From: Prosthecobacter sp.
GTDB lineage: Bacteria; Verrucomicrobiota; Verrucomicrobiia; Verrucomicrobiales; Verrucomicrobiaceae
Direction: 5' to 3'
NCBI RefSeq assembly: GCF_034366625.1
Contig: NZ_JAXMIH010000023.1
Coordinates: forward strand, 1 to 64,000
DNA: 64,000 nt
Part shown: piece after piece, positions 20,960-30,662 of the stretch
Position numbering within the stretch: the first letter of the stretch is position 1
Layout of the letters: every line of letters starts with the position of its first letter
Translations under genes and position numbers: made by a program
The notes under the pieces: model-generated
Told to the model about the DNA's origin: nothing
Database searches by the model: none
What the model saw: the letters and a program-made list of their open reading frames with translations, nothing else

Positions 20960-21289
20960 ATGAACTGGTACTACAACAACGCTGGTGCTGCCGAGGGACC
21001 GATGGATGACCACGCCATGGCCGAACTGGTTCGTGCGAAGAAGCTGGCCATGGACTCGCTCGTCTGGCATGCCGGACTCGATGCCTGGCAGACGGTGGCC
21101 CAGCTTTCACCCTCCTGGTGGGCCGGGAAGGCCGCCACAGTCGCTGAAAAGAAACCGGCGAAGGGAAAGTCGGATTCAAGCATCCGCCGTTTGGCCGGAC
21201 CGAATGCGCCGACCGCCGAAGCCGCCGAGGGAAAAGCGGGTGGTGGCTTTCTCAAGCGCCTCTTTGGCTTTGGCAAAAAGAAGGACTGA
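20960..21289 (+). CDS. Small GYF_2-domain protein
   Basis: 109 aa. Residues 1-50 form a GYF_2 domain (NWYYNNAGAAEGPM, VWHAGLDAWQTV), a fold common at the N termini of bacterial membrane proteins and thought to bind peptides. The rest is a charged linker ending in a Gly/Phe/Lys-rich tail (GGGFLKRLFGFGKKKD). No membrane segment. Starts divergently from the amidohydrolase gene; function unknown. Confidence 0.8.
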   Translation: MNWYYNNAGAAEGPMDDHAMAELVRAKKLAMDSLVWHAGLDAWQTVAQLSPSWWAGKAATVAEKKPAKGKSDSSIRRLAGPNAPTAEAAEGKAGGGFLKRLFGFGKKKD

Positions 21290-21291
21290 AG

Positions 21292-22077
21292 TCACGCCTG
21301 GATGCCCTTCGCTTTCAAAATCGGCAGCATGAGACCGCGCAGGTTGTCGCAGAAAATCTTCTGCTTGTCGGCCTCGCTGATTTTTGCGCCGTGAACCTTC
21401 GCGAGCTGGCTGGCAAAGCTGCGCCCGCCGCAGTCGCTGCCGTAAATCACGCGTGACGCGCCGAGTTCGCGCACGGCCATCTCGGTGATGCCTGCGGTGG
21501 GATCCGAGCCGGCGAGATCGGCATACAGGTTGGTTTGAGCGCGAATCGCCCGGATGCCCGGCTCCCAGTTGCCACCGGTGTGGCCGCAGATGATCGGCAC
21601 CTCAGGAAAACGCTTCGCCAGGGTCACGAGTTCGTCGGGTGTCGATTCACCGGGGTAGTTGCCATTCGTTTTGAACCAGGTGTGCTGGAAGATAACAGCC
21701 TTCAGCTCTGCCGCACGCCGGATGATCGCGTCGATGGCCTGCACGCTGCATCTTTCCGCCACCCACAATTTCACTCCCACCATCGGGCCGTTGGCCACGC
21801 AGCGTTCGAGTTCAGCAAGACTTTCTTCAGGATGCTTCGCGCTGAGATAGACAAAGCCAAACGCACGATCCTGGAACTTCGCCAAGGCACGCAGCACCTC
21901 GCTGTTTTGCTGCACCAGATCGGCTGGAGACGGATCCTGTGACCATTTCATGCCCATGTAAACACACAGCCGCTCGATGCCCATGCGGTCGGCATAAACA
22001 AGGAGGGCCTTGAGGCGTTCCTCTGGCGTGAGGCCGGGGACGCCGGAGAGATGACAGTGCAGATCCCAGATACGCAT
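21292..22077 (-). CDS. Amidohydrolase (TIM-barrel metal-dependent hydrolase)
   Basis: 261 aa, cytoplasmic. WDLHCHL gives the N-terminal HxH metal site; FQHTWF, ICGHTGGNW and IYGSDCGGR supply later ligands, all in the usual order for the amidohydrolase-2 family. ATG 22077 places the HxH near the N terminus. It is divergent from the enolase-type gene at 22158 with an 80-bp gap. Confidence 0.88.
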   Translation of the reverse strand: MRIWDLHCHLSGVPGLTPEERLKALLVYADRMGIERLCVYMGMKWSQDPSPADLVQQNSEVLRALAKFQDRAFGFVYLSAKHPEESLAELERCVANGPMVGVKLWVAERCSVQAIDAIIRRAAELKAVIFQHTWFKTNGNYPGESTPDELVTLAKRFPEVPIICGHTGGNWEPGIRAIRAQTNLYADLAGSDPTAGITEMAVRELGASRVIYGSDCGGRSFASQLAKVHGAKISEADKQKIFCDNLRGLMLPILKAKGIQA

Positions 22078-22157
22078 GATCTTCCAAGTGAAGCGGGCAC
22101 TGCTGTCCGCCACAAGGTTTTCTTTGCGGGTATCAGCGTCCGCTTCATTTTGACTGC

Positions 22158-23558
22158 ATGCCCTCAACCAAACCCACCGATGTCCGTGTCACCGCCGCCG
22201 AAGTTTTTTTTCTGCCCGTGACGATGCGGGTGCCGCTCAAGTTCGGCCCGGAAACCGTGACCAGCGCCGTTTGTTTGCGTGTGCATGTGACGGTGGCCGA
22301 TCGTAGCGGCAAAACCGCACAAGGCTGGGGCGAGACGCCGCTCAGTGTCTCATGGGTCTGGCCCAGCAGCCTCGGCGTGGCCGTGCGCGCACAGCGCATG
22401 CAGGATTTTTCCACGCTGCTGGCGGAGCGCCTCGTCGCGAGCGGACTGACCGGCCATCCCATGGAGATCGGCCAGGATTTCATGCACGGCACGCTCGCCG
22501 CGGCGCTGCGTGAGGCGAATGCGCAGGCCGGTGGAGATGCCATGCCGTATCTCGGCTCTCTTGTGGCCTTCAGCGCCTTCGACATCGCGGTTCATGATGC
22601 CTACGGCGTGCTGCACAACCGCGACATCTATACGACTTACAACGCGGAGTTCATGAACCGCGATCTCTCCGCCTTCATCACGCCGGAAGATGGCAGCGGC
22701 ATTGATTTCAATGGCCGTTATCCACAGGATTATTTGGTGATGAACGCACCAAAGCAGCTTCCCGTCTGGCATCTCGTCGGCGGTGTGGACGCGCTCGAAG
22801 CCGCTGATCTGAACGGCACGGAGCCGAAGGATGCGCATCCGCTGCTGCTCGCCGACTGGATCAAGCGTGACGGCCTGAAGTGCCTCAAGGTCAAACTGCG
22901 CGGCACTGATGCCGCGTGGGATTTTGAGCGCATGCAGCGAGTGGGCCGCATTGGCCTCGCCGGTGGTGTGACGTGGTTCAGCGCCGACTTCAACTGCACC
23001 GTGAAGGAGCCGGCCTATGTGAATGCCATCCTTGACCGTTTGCTGGCCGAGGAACCGGAAATCTTTGCACGCACCCTTTATGTGGAGCAGCCTTTCCCAT
23101 ACGATCTTGAAGCGCATCAGATCGACGTGCGCAGTGTTTCGGCTCGCAAGCCGCTGTTCCTCGATGAAAGCGCCCACGACTGGGAATTCGTCCGCCTCGG
23201 CCGCCGTCTTGGCTGGTCCGGCGTGGCTTTGAAAACCTGCAAAACGCAAACCGGCGCGCTGCTGAGCCTCTGCTGGGCCAAGGCGCACGGCATGCCGCTC
23301 ATGGTGCAGGATTTGACGAACCCGATGCTTGCCATGATCCCGCACGTCCGTCTCGCCGCCCATGCTGGCACGATCCAGGGCGTGGAATGCAACGCGATGC
23401 AGTTCTATCCCGATGCATCATTGCCCGAGCAGGAAATTCATCCGGGTTTGTTCCAACGTCGCAATGGCATCGTGGATCTGAGCACGCTCGGCGGCCCTGG
23501 CTTCGGCTATCGCGCTGATGAGGTGAAGCGCGTGCTCACTGCAGTTCCTCAATCGTGA
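22158..23558 (+). CDS. Enolase-superfamily enzyme (mandelate racemase/muconate cycloisomerase-like)
   Basis: 466 aa, longer than the usual 370-400. N-terminal capping domain to about residue 150. Barrel motifs: KVKLRG (KxK general base), WFSADFNC (first metal Asp), YVEQPFPYD (Glu), LFLDESAHDW (Asp/Glu), then VQDLTNPML. Acid-sugar dehydratase or epimerase activity is likely. An insertion at about 165-215 lacks a family counterpart known to me. The 3' end overlaps the convergent gene by 23 nt. Confidence 0.83.
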   Translation: MPSTKPTDVRVTAAEVFFLPVTMRVPLKFGPETVTSAVCLRVHVTVADRSGKTAQGWGETPLSVSWVWPSSLGVAVRAQRMQDFSTLLAERLVASGLTGHPMEIGQDFMHGTLAAALREANAQAGGDAMPYLGSLVAFSAFDIAVHDAYGVLHNRDIYTTYNAEFMNRDLSAFITPEDGSGIDFNGRYPQDYLVMNAPKQLPVWHLVGGVDALEAADLNGTEPKDAHPLLLADWIKRDGLKCLKVKLRGTDAAWDFERMQRVGRIGLAGGVTWFSADFNCTVKEPAYVNAILDRLLAEEPEIFARTLYVEQPFPYDLEAHQIDVRSVSARKPLFLDESAHDWEFVRLGRRLGWSGVALKTCKTQTGALLSLCWAKAHGMPLMVQDLTNPMLAMIPHVRLAAHAGTIQGVECNAMQFYPDASLPEQEIHPGLFQRRNGIVDLSTLGGPGFGYRADEVKRVLTAVPQS

Positions 23559-24315
23559 TCGAGTAGCGGTGTGGGCTGTCGCCGTTGCCGAAGATGATCT
23601 TGTTTTCGCCGACTTTGAGCGGGGAGGTGATGCAGCCGGCATCGACGCCGATGTGATCACCGTTCACCCAGGAGCCGAGCTTGCTGCCGCGGTCACGCAG
23701 GATGAAGTGACCGTGCTCGAAGTCGATCTCGCAGTGGTTGCGGGAAAGCTGGTAGGGCGTGGGTTCCTCGATGGAGAGGTCGTTGCGCGCGAGGGCTGAC
23801 GTGGCGGTGTCAAAGTAGGACCGGCCGATGCGGAAGGGCAGTTTGGTGATGGTCTTTTCCACCGGTTCGAGGTCGAGGCCGGTTTCGTCATAGTGCGAGC
23901 GGAGCTTCACGCGGAAGACCGGTTCCTTGGCCGGTTTGGCCTTGGGCACCAGCGGCACCGTGGCGTTGGTGCTCGTGGTGAGCAGCAGGTCGGTCTTGCG
24001 GATGCGCTCGAACAAGGTGGAGAGATACACATGCAGGCGGTCGGGCCGCTGAATGATCTGCTGTTCGAATTCGGTCTCGGCAACGGTTTCCACCGTGGTG
24101 TTCTCCAACGCCGTGGCGGTGGCGGAACGCGGGCGGTCCATGATCATTCCCATCTCGCCGAAGATCTCACCGGGCCCGATCTTGGCGAGGGATTGCACAC
24201 CGTGCGAGGTGTTGATGGTGATTTCGACGAGTCCATTGACGATGAAGTAAGCCTCCTGTGACTTGTCGCCTTCACGGAAAATGACCTGTCCACGTTGAAA
24301 ATGTTCGGTAGCCAT
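23536..24315 (-). CDS. Cyclic-nucleotide-binding domain plus FHA domain protein
   Basis: 259 aa. Residues about 5-120 form a CAP-type cNMP-binding domain (FREGDKSQEAYFIVNGLVEI, GEIFGEMGMIMDRPRSATA). Residues about 160-255 form an FHA phosphothreonine-binding domain (FRIGRS, SRNHCEI, GSKLGSWVNG). There is no DNA-binding helix-turn-helix, so it is a signalling adaptor rather than a Crp-type regulator. ATG 24315 chosen because the upstream extension is intergenic. Confidence 0.88.
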   Translation of the reverse strand: MATEHFQRGQVIFREGDKSQEAYFIVNGLVEITINTSHGVQSLAKIGPGEIFGEMGMIMDRPRSATATALENTTVETVAETEFEQQIIQRPDRLHVYLSTLFERIRKTDLLLTTSTNATVPLVPKAKPAKEPVFRVKLRSHYDETGLDLEPVEKTITKLPFRIGRSYFDTATSALARNDLSIEEPTPYQLSRNHCEIDFEHGHFILRDRGSKLGSWVNGDHIGVDAGCITSPLKVGENKIIFGNGDSPHRYSITIEELQ

Positions 24316-24368
24316 GCGCCCGGAGAGTACCGGGTGGCATAGCCAGGTCAAGCCTCGCCTCGGACAGT

Positions 24369-25016
24369 TTAGAGCCGGCGTATGACCACGCTGCGGATGC
24401 GCGCCTGTGTGGCGAAGCTGGCAAAGCCGAATGGGGCGCATTTTTCGATGTCGCCAGGACGCAGACCGAGCTTGTGGCCCTTGGTGCTGACGTTGACGAA
24501 CAGCTTGTCATTGATCCAGGCGCGCAGTTCATCCTCCCGTACCTCGACGCGCACTTTGTGCCAGCGGTTGTTTTCAAAATAAGCGTTGCCGTGGGTGTTG
24601 TTCTCATTGGCATCCATGTCGTCGATGCTGGAGATGCCCACCAGCGTCCCGCCCCAGCCGCCGATGACGAGCGAGACGTGTGCCTCGTTCACGGGAAACG
24701 TCATGGTGCCGAAGAAGTCGTTTCCTTCGAGCCGCATGGCCTCGTACTCGATGGAGTAGCGCATGCGCGGTAAATCAGCGGATTTCCAGGGATCAAACCG
24801 CACCCCAGTCATCGGCTGGCCGGGATGCAGGGTGATTTCGCCGTCTTTGATGGAGACGCTGCCCTCTTCCGCAATGCCTGCGGCTTTCCATGAAGCGGTA
24901 AACTCATCGGCAAGGAGCTTCCACTCGCTGCGACGTGGCGGACCGCAGTGCGTGAGGACAAAAAAGAGGCAGAGCCATGCGGCCCTGCCTCCGAAGCGTG
25001 TGATGCTCTGGTTCAT
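24369..25016 (-). CDS. Lipoprotein with LamG/DUF1080-like beta-sandwich
   Basis: 215 aa. Signal peptide with lipobox LTHC near residue 24. The rest resembles the 3-keto-disaccharide hydrolase/DUF1080 beta-jelly-roll (EWKLLADEFTASWK, MRYSIEYEAMRLEGNDFFG, NNRWHKVRVEVREDELRAWIND). Probably binds or processes sugars at the cell envelope. Its start touches the stop of the PQQ-propeller gene, so the two are one transcription unit. Confidence 0.78.
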   Translation of the reverse strand: MNQSITRFGGRAAWLCLFFVLTHCGPPRRSEWKLLADEFTASWKAAGIAEEGSVSIKDGEITLHPGQPMTGVRFDPWKSADLPRMRYSIEYEAMRLEGNDFFGTMTFPVNEAHVSLVIGGWGGTLVGISSIDDMDANENNTHGNAYFENNRWHKVRVEVREDELRAWINDKLFVNVSTKGHKLGLRPGDIEKCAPFGFASFATQARIRSVVIRRL

Positions 25017-26431
25017 CAGCCTTTCACATCATAGCAGGAGATGAACTCCTGGTCGCGCAGGTAGAGCTTGCCGCCGGCGACGACGGGATGCGTCCAGATG
25101 CGGCCATCGGGAGAGCGCTGGGAGCTCTGCGCCTCCAGCTTGAAGCTGCTGACCAGTTTCCAGCCGCTTTTCGACACCTCCACCAGCGCGATGGTGCCAT
25201 CTCTCTCAGCCTGACAGTACAGCATGCCATCCGCGCTGGTCACCGCGCCTTTGCCGATGCCCTGATCCTGCCACACGACCTCGCCGGTCTTAAAATCCTG
25301 GCAGGTCCAGCCGCCGGGGCGGCCGTCGCTGTGGCCGTAGAGCAGTCCGTCGATCAGGATGACACCGCCGTGGTGATTGACCATGTTCTTGTTGGAATAA
25401 ACCTCCTCCACGCTGCCGGAGCCGAGTTTCACCGCCTTGCAGCCGACGCCGTAACCGGCGGCGACATAGATCTGCCCGTCATTGTAGATCGGTGTCGGAA
25501 TCACTGCGGTGGCGCCTGGAAAATCACTTTTCCACAGCACTTTGCCGTCCTTGGAAACACCCAGAATGGTCTTCATCAAGAGCTGCACATACTGGCGCTG
25601 GCCGCCGTGATCGATGGGGATGATGGAGGAGTACTGGGCGTTCTCTGTCACGTCGTTGGTCTGCCACTCGACCTTGCCAGTCTTCGTGCTCAGCGCGGCG
25701 ATGGCACCCTTCGACCCGCCGGGCGTGACGATCACAAGATCGCCGTCCACCAGCGGAGACTCGGTGTAGCCCCAGTTTTGCAGAGCGCCGCCGAGATCCT
25801 TCGTGAGGCTTTTCGTCCAGTCTTGCTTGCCCGTGGCGGCGTCGAGGCAGACGAGATCACCGTTGCCGCCGATGGCATACACCTTGCCGCCTGCCACGGT
25901 GGGCGTACAGCGCGGGCCGTCGCCCCACTTGTTCTTGTAAATCGCACCCACAGGAGAATCCCACACTTTTTTGCCCGTGGCGGCGTCGAGGCAGACGACC
26001 TTCTCCTCCGCGTCGTAAAGTCCCATCGTGTAAAGCTTGCCACCCGCGATGGCGAAGCCGGAATAGCCGAGGCCAGCATCCTCGTTTACCCACACACGCT
26101 TGGGGCCGTCTGAGGGCCATTTCTTGAGCAGGCCGGTTTCCTTTGAGACATCATCACGGTTCGGGCCGCGCCACTGCGGCCAGTCGCCTGCGGCAGCACC
26201 GCTTCCGCCTGATCCGCCGCCGAGCAGCGCTTGATCAGCCTTGCTGAGGCTGGTCACGGGCAGGGTGATGGTCGTGCCGTTCTCACGTTTCAGGGTGACC
26301 TTGCCGCCCTGCACACCGACGAGTTCGGCTTTGATCTCATGCGCGCCGGAGGCGTCCTTCCAGATGCGGATTTCCGCCTGCACGGCAAGCGTGAGGCACA
26401 GTGACAACAGGACGGTGGCGGTGGTCTTCAT
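25016..26431 (-). CDS. Exported SHD1 plus PQQ-like beta-propeller protein
   Basis: 471 aa. Signal peptide (MKTTATVLLSLCLTLAVQA), then an SHD1-like domain at about 20-65 (RIWKDASGAHEIKAEL) common in Planctomycetes and Verrucomicrobia, a Gly/Ser hinge, and a propeller of repeats such as VVCLDAATGKKVWD and LVCLDAATGKQDW. It lacks the residues of a true quinoprotein dehydrogenase and is more likely a scaffold or BamB-like protein. ATG 26431 gives the signal peptide. Confidence 0.85.
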   Translation of the reverse strand: MKTTATVLLSLCLTLAVQAEIRIWKDASGAHEIKAELVGVQGGKVTLKRENGTTITLPVTSLSKADQALLGGGSGGSGAAAGDWPQWRGPNRDDVSKETGLLKKWPSDGPKRVWVNEDAGLGYSGFAIAGGKLYTMGLYDAEEKVVCLDAATGKKVWDSPVGAIYKNKWGDGPRCTPTVAGGKVYAIGGNGDLVCLDAATGKQDWTKSLTKDLGGALQNWGYTESPLVDGDLVIVTPGGSKGAIAALSTKTGKVEWQTNDVTENAQYSSIIPIDHGGQRQYVQLLMKTILGVSKDGKVLWKSDFPGATAVIPTPIYNDGQIYVAAGYGVGCKAVKLGSGSVEEVYSNKNMVNHHGGVILIDGLLYGHSDGRPGGWTCQDFKTGEVVWQDQGIGKGAVTSADGMLYCQAERDGTIALVEVSKSGWKLVSSFKLEAQSSQRSPDGRIWTHPVVAGGKLYLRDQEFISCYDVKG

Positions 26432-26565
26432 GGTGGTGAGTGGAATGGTGCTCCGATCAAACGGGCAACAACCATCGGGTTTTAGCACGAACCGCCATTT
26501 TAGGGTACTCGCTATTTTGAACGGGTGGCATTGACTTGGTGGCGGGAGCTTGCTGGAATGGCCGG

Positions 26566-27501
26566 ATGAAGGCACGAACAGCTCTTGTCACCTTGGTATT
26601 GATCACGCAGGCCGCATGGGCGCAGCAGTCGAACACAGGCAAACCCATGGCGGTGCTGCCAAGTCTCACGGACCCGGCCATCCAGCAGTTCAACGGCCCG
26701 CATTCATGCATTGAGCCGACGGCCGCGCCGCGCGGCGAGCTGCTGCTGTTTCTGCCTGGAACGAACGCGGAGAGCGGCAGCGGTGCGACAGCCTTTCGTC
26801 AGACGGCGGCGGCCTGCGGCTACCATGTGATCTCACTGATGTACCCGTGTGACATCGCCGCGCAGCAGGTCTGTCGCAGTGATGAAGACCCGACGTCTTA
26901 TGGCAGGTTCCGCTTGGAAATCCTCACCGGCAGGGATTTGTCCCCGCATGTGCAGGTGTCGGTGACGGACTCCGTCTTCAACCGGCTGACGAAAGTGATT
27001 CAGCATCTGGCAAAGAAGCGCCCCCGGCAGGGCTGGGGCCAGTTTCTGGGTGGCGAGACGATTTTGTGGTCAAAGATCGCCGTTTCAGGGCAGTCGCAGG
27101 GCGGTGGGCATGCGGCGATGATTGCGAAGCAGCACCTCGTGGCGCGTGTGCTCATGTTTGGATCACCGAAGGATTTCAGCGCGAAGCTGCAAGGCCCGGC
27201 GAAGTTTTATGGACCGCCGCAGCAGACGCCGCTGGCGCGCTATTTCGCCTTCAACCATGCTCAGGACAAACAAGGGGCCTGCACGCCAGAGCAGCAGTGG
27301 GATATCCTGCGGCTGCTGGGTTTTGATGATTCGAAAAAAGCGCTGGTGGATGGTGCACAGCCTCCGTTCGGTGGTGCGCATGTGCTGCTGACGAACAAGC
27401 AGTTGCCGGACATGGCGATGCTTAAAATTCACAACGCGGCGCTGACACAGCGAGAGTTTGAGCCGGTGTGGAACTACCTGCTCACGGCTCCGGTGCCGTG
27501 A
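26566..27501 (+). CDS. Exported alpha/beta hydrolase
   Basis: 311 aa. Signal peptide (residues 1-19), then LLFLPGTNAESGSG (oxyanion strand), the nucleophile elbow GQSQGGGHA (about residue 180), FGSPKD and a late His in LKIHNAA. The GQSQGG elbow places it with the BPSS1187-like hydrolase family. ATG 26566 with GGGAG upstream is preferred to 26536. It is divergent from the PQQ gene. Confidence 0.8.
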   Translation: MKARTALVTLVLITQAAWAQQSNTGKPMAVLPSLTDPAIQQFNGPHSCIEPTAAPRGELLLFLPGTNAESGSGATAFRQTAAACGYHVISLMYPCDIAAQQVCRSDEDPTSYGRFRLEILTGRDLSPHVQVSVTDSVFNRLTKVIQHLAKKRPRQGWGQFLGGETILWSKIAVSGQSQGGGHAAMIAKQHLVARVLMFGSPKDFSAKLQGPAKFYGPPQQTPLARYFAFNHAQDKQGACTPEQQWDILRLLGFDDSKKALVDGAQPPFGGAHVLLTNKQLPDMAMLKIHNAALTQREFEPVWNYLLTAPVP

Positions 27502-27515
27502 AATGCCCCAACGCG

Positions 27516-29084
27516 TCACCCGCCCATGTCCTGCAGCAGGGCCTCGGCGGCGGCACGGGCGGGCTGGTCTTTGAAGGAGCTTTCTTTGAGCATCATGCGC
27601 AGCAGTTGGCGGGCGGCGTCGGCTTTTTCGCTGCGGCGGAGCATTTCGGCCCGGTACAAACGCAGTCGCAGCAGGTCGGCGGGATTCTTGGTGGTGGATT
27701 CGGCATGTTCGAGGAGGTCGATGGCCTCGATGTGTTTCGATTGGAGCGAGGAAAGAAGGGCGGTGAGTTCGAGGAGACGGAAACTTTGGCGTTTTCCGGC
27801 GAGTTCGGTGATGGCCGTCTTGATGCGTGCATCAGTGTCGGCACCCATACGCTGGACCATGCCTTGGTAGAGCGCGTAATCGCGATCTGCACCGTCGCCG
27901 AGCTTGGCTCCGATGCCTTTGCCGAAGGGACGATACAATGGATCGCCGAGGACGACGTTCATCCAGGAAAGCGCTGGCGTGGCATTCCACGCAGCCTCGC
28001 CGACGGTGAAGCCTTCGAGGAGGCGCTTGTTGAAGATGTCGAAGTGCAGTGTGAGCGAGAGATAGGGCTCAAACACATTGCCAAAAGTGACGGCGGCTCC
28101 TTTGGAGAGCAGCGGACCGGCCCAGGCCTTGTCATGAGAGCGAATGATGCTGGCACTGAACGAATGCAGGTGGCAGGCGATGGCACCGCGCTTGAATTGA
28201 AACGAAGGTGAACTTAACGCACCGGTGATGTGGTCGGTGTACCAGCCGAAGTAAAGAATGGTGTCGGGCAGCGGCCATGCATCGCGCAACACAGGTTCGG
28301 AGCGGTCGATGAACACAGGAATGCCGGCCCGGCGGAAGGAATCAGTGCTGCTTTTGAGCCATTCTTCGCCTTCCTGATACGCGCCGGTTTTTTGGGCGAG
28401 ATCAACGACCGCACGGCCGAGCAGGCCGGTTTGCTCGGCGTGGATCGCATCGTCGATCATGCGCTTCACGGTTTTGTCATCAGGACCATCGAGTCTGCCG
28501 ACGATCAGCAGGCCGGGCGAACCTTGAAAATGCGGAAAGCGCGCCTGCTGGTCGAAGTAAGGATTGCGCAGACCGCCTTTGACGGGCGGATGGCTGAGAC
28601 CGAGCACGGTGAGTTCGGAATCGACGCTGGCCTCGTCTTCTTCGGATTGTTTGGGGTTGGGTGGGCCGCGTCGGATTTGAAACGGCACGCCGCGCATGAG
28701 CACGAGCACGCGAACATGCGAGGACAGGGCCATGGGTGAACGAATGCCGTCGCCCGTGAGCGGTTTGCCGGGCACAGGCGGCTCGGCGATCCACCAGTGC
28801 CTGGATTCGAAGAGTTTGATCAACGGCTGGCGCAGCAGCGAGTCGAACTCACCTCGTGACATGGAATCCTCCTGCGGGCAGCGCAGGCCGATGACGCGCT
28901 CCTTTGGGATGTGGCGCTTTTCGGCGTAGTAGGCGGCGAGTTCGGCGGAACCAGGAAAGTCGGGGTTGAAAACGACGGCGGTTTCAGCGGCGGCATCCCA
29001 GTCGGTCATGATCTGGCCATGCGTGGAGGCACTGAAGGTCATCAGTACGAGCATGCGGCATGCTGACAGCCAGGTTGTTCTCAT
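27516..29084 (-). CDS. TIGR03790-family exported protein
   Basis: 522 aa. Signal peptide at the N terminus. It matches the TIGR03790 family: VVFNPDFPGSAELAAYYAEKRHIPKERVIGL, VLVLMRGVPFQI, ILYFGWYTDHITGAL and VLGDPLYRPFG. The C-terminal about 110 residues look like TPR-like helices. Function of the family is unknown. The start at 29084 overlaps the upstream stop by ATGA; ATG 29090 is an alternative two codons earlier. Confidence 0.85.
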   Translation of the reverse strand: MRTTWLSACRMLVLMTFSASTHGQIMTDWDAAAETAVVFNPDFPGSAELAAYYAEKRHIPKERVIGLRCPQEDSMSRGEFDSLLRQPLIKLFESRHWWIAEPPVPGKPLTGDGIRSPMALSSHVRVLVLMRGVPFQIRRGPPNPKQSEEDEASVDSELTVLGLSHPPVKGGLRNPYFDQQARFPHFQGSPGLLIVGRLDGPDDKTVKRMIDDAIHAEQTGLLGRAVVDLAQKTGAYQEGEEWLKSSTDSFRRAGIPVFIDRSEPVLRDAWPLPDTILYFGWYTDHITGALSSPSFQFKRGAIACHLHSFSASIIRSHDKAWAGPLLSKGAAVTFGNVFEPYLSLTLHFDIFNKRLLEGFTVGEAAWNATPALSWMNVVLGDPLYRPFGKGIGAKLGDGADRDYALYQGMVQRMGADTDARIKTAITELAGKRQSFRLLELTALLSSLQSKHIEAIDLLEHAESTTKNPADLLRLRLYRAEMLRRSEKADAARQLLRMMLKESSFKDQPARAAAEALLQDMGG

Positions 29085-29863
29085 GCCCATTCGAGTTTGA
29101 GGCCGTCGTAGGCGATGTTCACGCCGGGCGGCAGTTTGGGATCTTCGACCGCGTGCATGATCTCGCACTGGATGTGTGTGAACCAGGTCTGCCGCGGCTG
29201 AAGTTCACGCTGCACGGCCAGCGTTTCCTCAAAGTTCATGTGCGTGGAGTGCGGCGTGTGACGCAGGGCGTCGATGATGAGCGTATCGACACCACGCAGC
29301 GCTTCGAGCGACTGCGGCAGCAGCGTTTTGCAGTCTGGAATGTAAGCACAAAGCTTTTTCCCGCCGCGTGAGAAGAGGAAGCCGATGGTCTCGACCTTGC
29401 CGTGCTGGACGGGCAGGGGAGTGATGGTGGTCTCGCCAATATGAAACGGGCCGTGAATCTGCTTCGGAAACGGCTTCAAATAACCACGGTAGCGATTCTC
29501 GCCATTGAAGGCATAGATGAACATGCGTTCCAGCACGGCGAGGCATTCCGCTGTGCCGTAGATCGGCATGAAGTGATCACTTTCGACGGTGAAACGCCGC
29601 AGATCATCGAAGCCGGTAAGATGATCCATGTGCGGATGCGTGAAGATCGCAGCATCGAGCTGACGGATGTTTTCGCGCAGGCACTGCATGCGGAAATCAG
29701 GCGCCGTATCGACAACCCACGCGGCCTCAGGGGTCTGGATGTAAACCGAGCAGCGCAGCCGCTTGTCATGCGGATCGGTGCTGCGACACACGGCGCAATC
29801 ACAACCGATCACCGGAATGCCGACAGAGGTGCCGGTGCCGAGGAAGGTGAGCTGCATGGACAT
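29081..29863 (-). CDS. PhnP-like metallo-beta-lactamase phosphodiesterase
   Basis: 260 aa, cytoplasmic. CDCAVCRS near the N terminus is the zinc-site Cys set of the PhnP type; FTHPHMDHLTG is the HxHxDH motif, followed by IPDCKTL and RHTPHSTHM. PhnP hydrolyses cyclic ribose phosphates; related members act on other cyclic phosphates. No phn genes are nearby, so a specific role is not assigned. Confidence 0.87.
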   Translation of the reverse strand: MSMQLTFLGTGTSVGIPVIGCDCAVCRSTDPHDKRLRCSVYIQTPEAAWVVDTAPDFRMQCLRENIRQLDAAIFTHPHMDHLTGFDDLRRFTVESDHFMPIYGTAECLAVLERMFIYAFNGENRYRGYLKPFPKQIHGPFHIGETTITPLPVQHGKVETIGFLFSRGGKKLCAYIPDCKTLLPQSLEALRGVDTLIIDALRHTPHSTHMNFEETLAVQRELQPRQTWFTHIQCEIMHAVEDPKLPPGVNIAYDGLKLEWA

Positions 29864-29972
29864 GGGTTGGTGATGATGAATCCGGCAGGATTAGCCACGA
29901 TTTGAAATTGTCACAGGGGTTCTGCAACAAAGGCCGAACCTCGTCTTCAAATTCAGCCGCCGCTGACGGCTT

Positions 29973-30662
29973 TCACGCGGCGATGGCCGTGTTCGGAAAT
30001 TCGACGTGCCCATCTTTCCTGCTGACGAACAACGTGGCCTCATGCCGCAGAGTGGCATTGTTTTTCAGGCCCAGTTTTTCCTTCATCCGCGCCTCATTGG
30101 ATTCCACGGTCTTGACCGAGATGCCCAGGCGGGCGGCCATTTCCTTCACCGAATGGCCCCGGCCCAGCAGATGATAAATCTGCAGTTCCCGTTCTGACAG
30201 CACCCGCTCCGGGTCTTGCATGTCGTGATCTCCAGTCTGGGTCAGGCTGCCGGTCATGGCCTCCGTGACACAAGGGGAGATGTGCTTGCGGCCTTCTGCC
30301 ACGGCGATCAATGCGGTCAGAACCGACGCCTGGGAATCCAGATGAGAGATGACAGCCCGAGCACCGCTTTGAAGCGCGCGTTGAATGGCGGTCATGCTCA
30401 AGGAACGGCTGAAGATCACGGCCCTGGCGCATGTGCTGCTCACTTCTTTGAGGAAGGCGAACCCCTCGCCATCCTCCATCTCGACGTCCACCATCACCAC
30501 TTCAGGTTGCAGACGTGGCAGCAGTATTCGCGCCCTGGCCAGCGTGGTTGCCTCCGCGCAGACCTTCATTTCAGACCCCAGATCAATCATGAATTTCAAG
30601 CCCGCCCGCACCACCGGCAGGGGCTGGACCAGCAGGATTTGCTTGCGCGTGAGTTCTTGCAT
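29973..30662 (-). CDS. LuxR/NarL-type response regulator with atypical receiver
   Basis: 229 aa. C-terminal LuxR helix-turn-helix (LSERELQIYHLLGRGHSVKEMAARLGIS, TVESNEARM) is intact. The receiver keeps the phosphorylation Asp (VVMVDVEMEDG), but the usual acidic pair after the first strand is QP (ILLVQPLPVVRAGL) and the conserved Lys of the fifth strand is missing (AVISHLDS). It may therefore act without phosphorylation. No histidine kinase gene is adjacent. Confidence 0.87.
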   Translation of the reverse strand: MQELTRKQILLVQPLPVVRAGLKFMIDLGSEMKVCAEATTLARARILLPRLQPEVVMVDVEMEDGEGFAFLKEVSSTCARAVIFSRSLSMTAIQRALQSGARAVISHLDSQASVLTALIAVAEGRKHISPCVTEAMTGSLTQTGDHDMQDPERVLSERELQIYHLLGRGHSVKEMAARLGISVKTVESNEARMKEKLGLKNNATLRHEATLFVSRKDGHVEFPNTAIAA

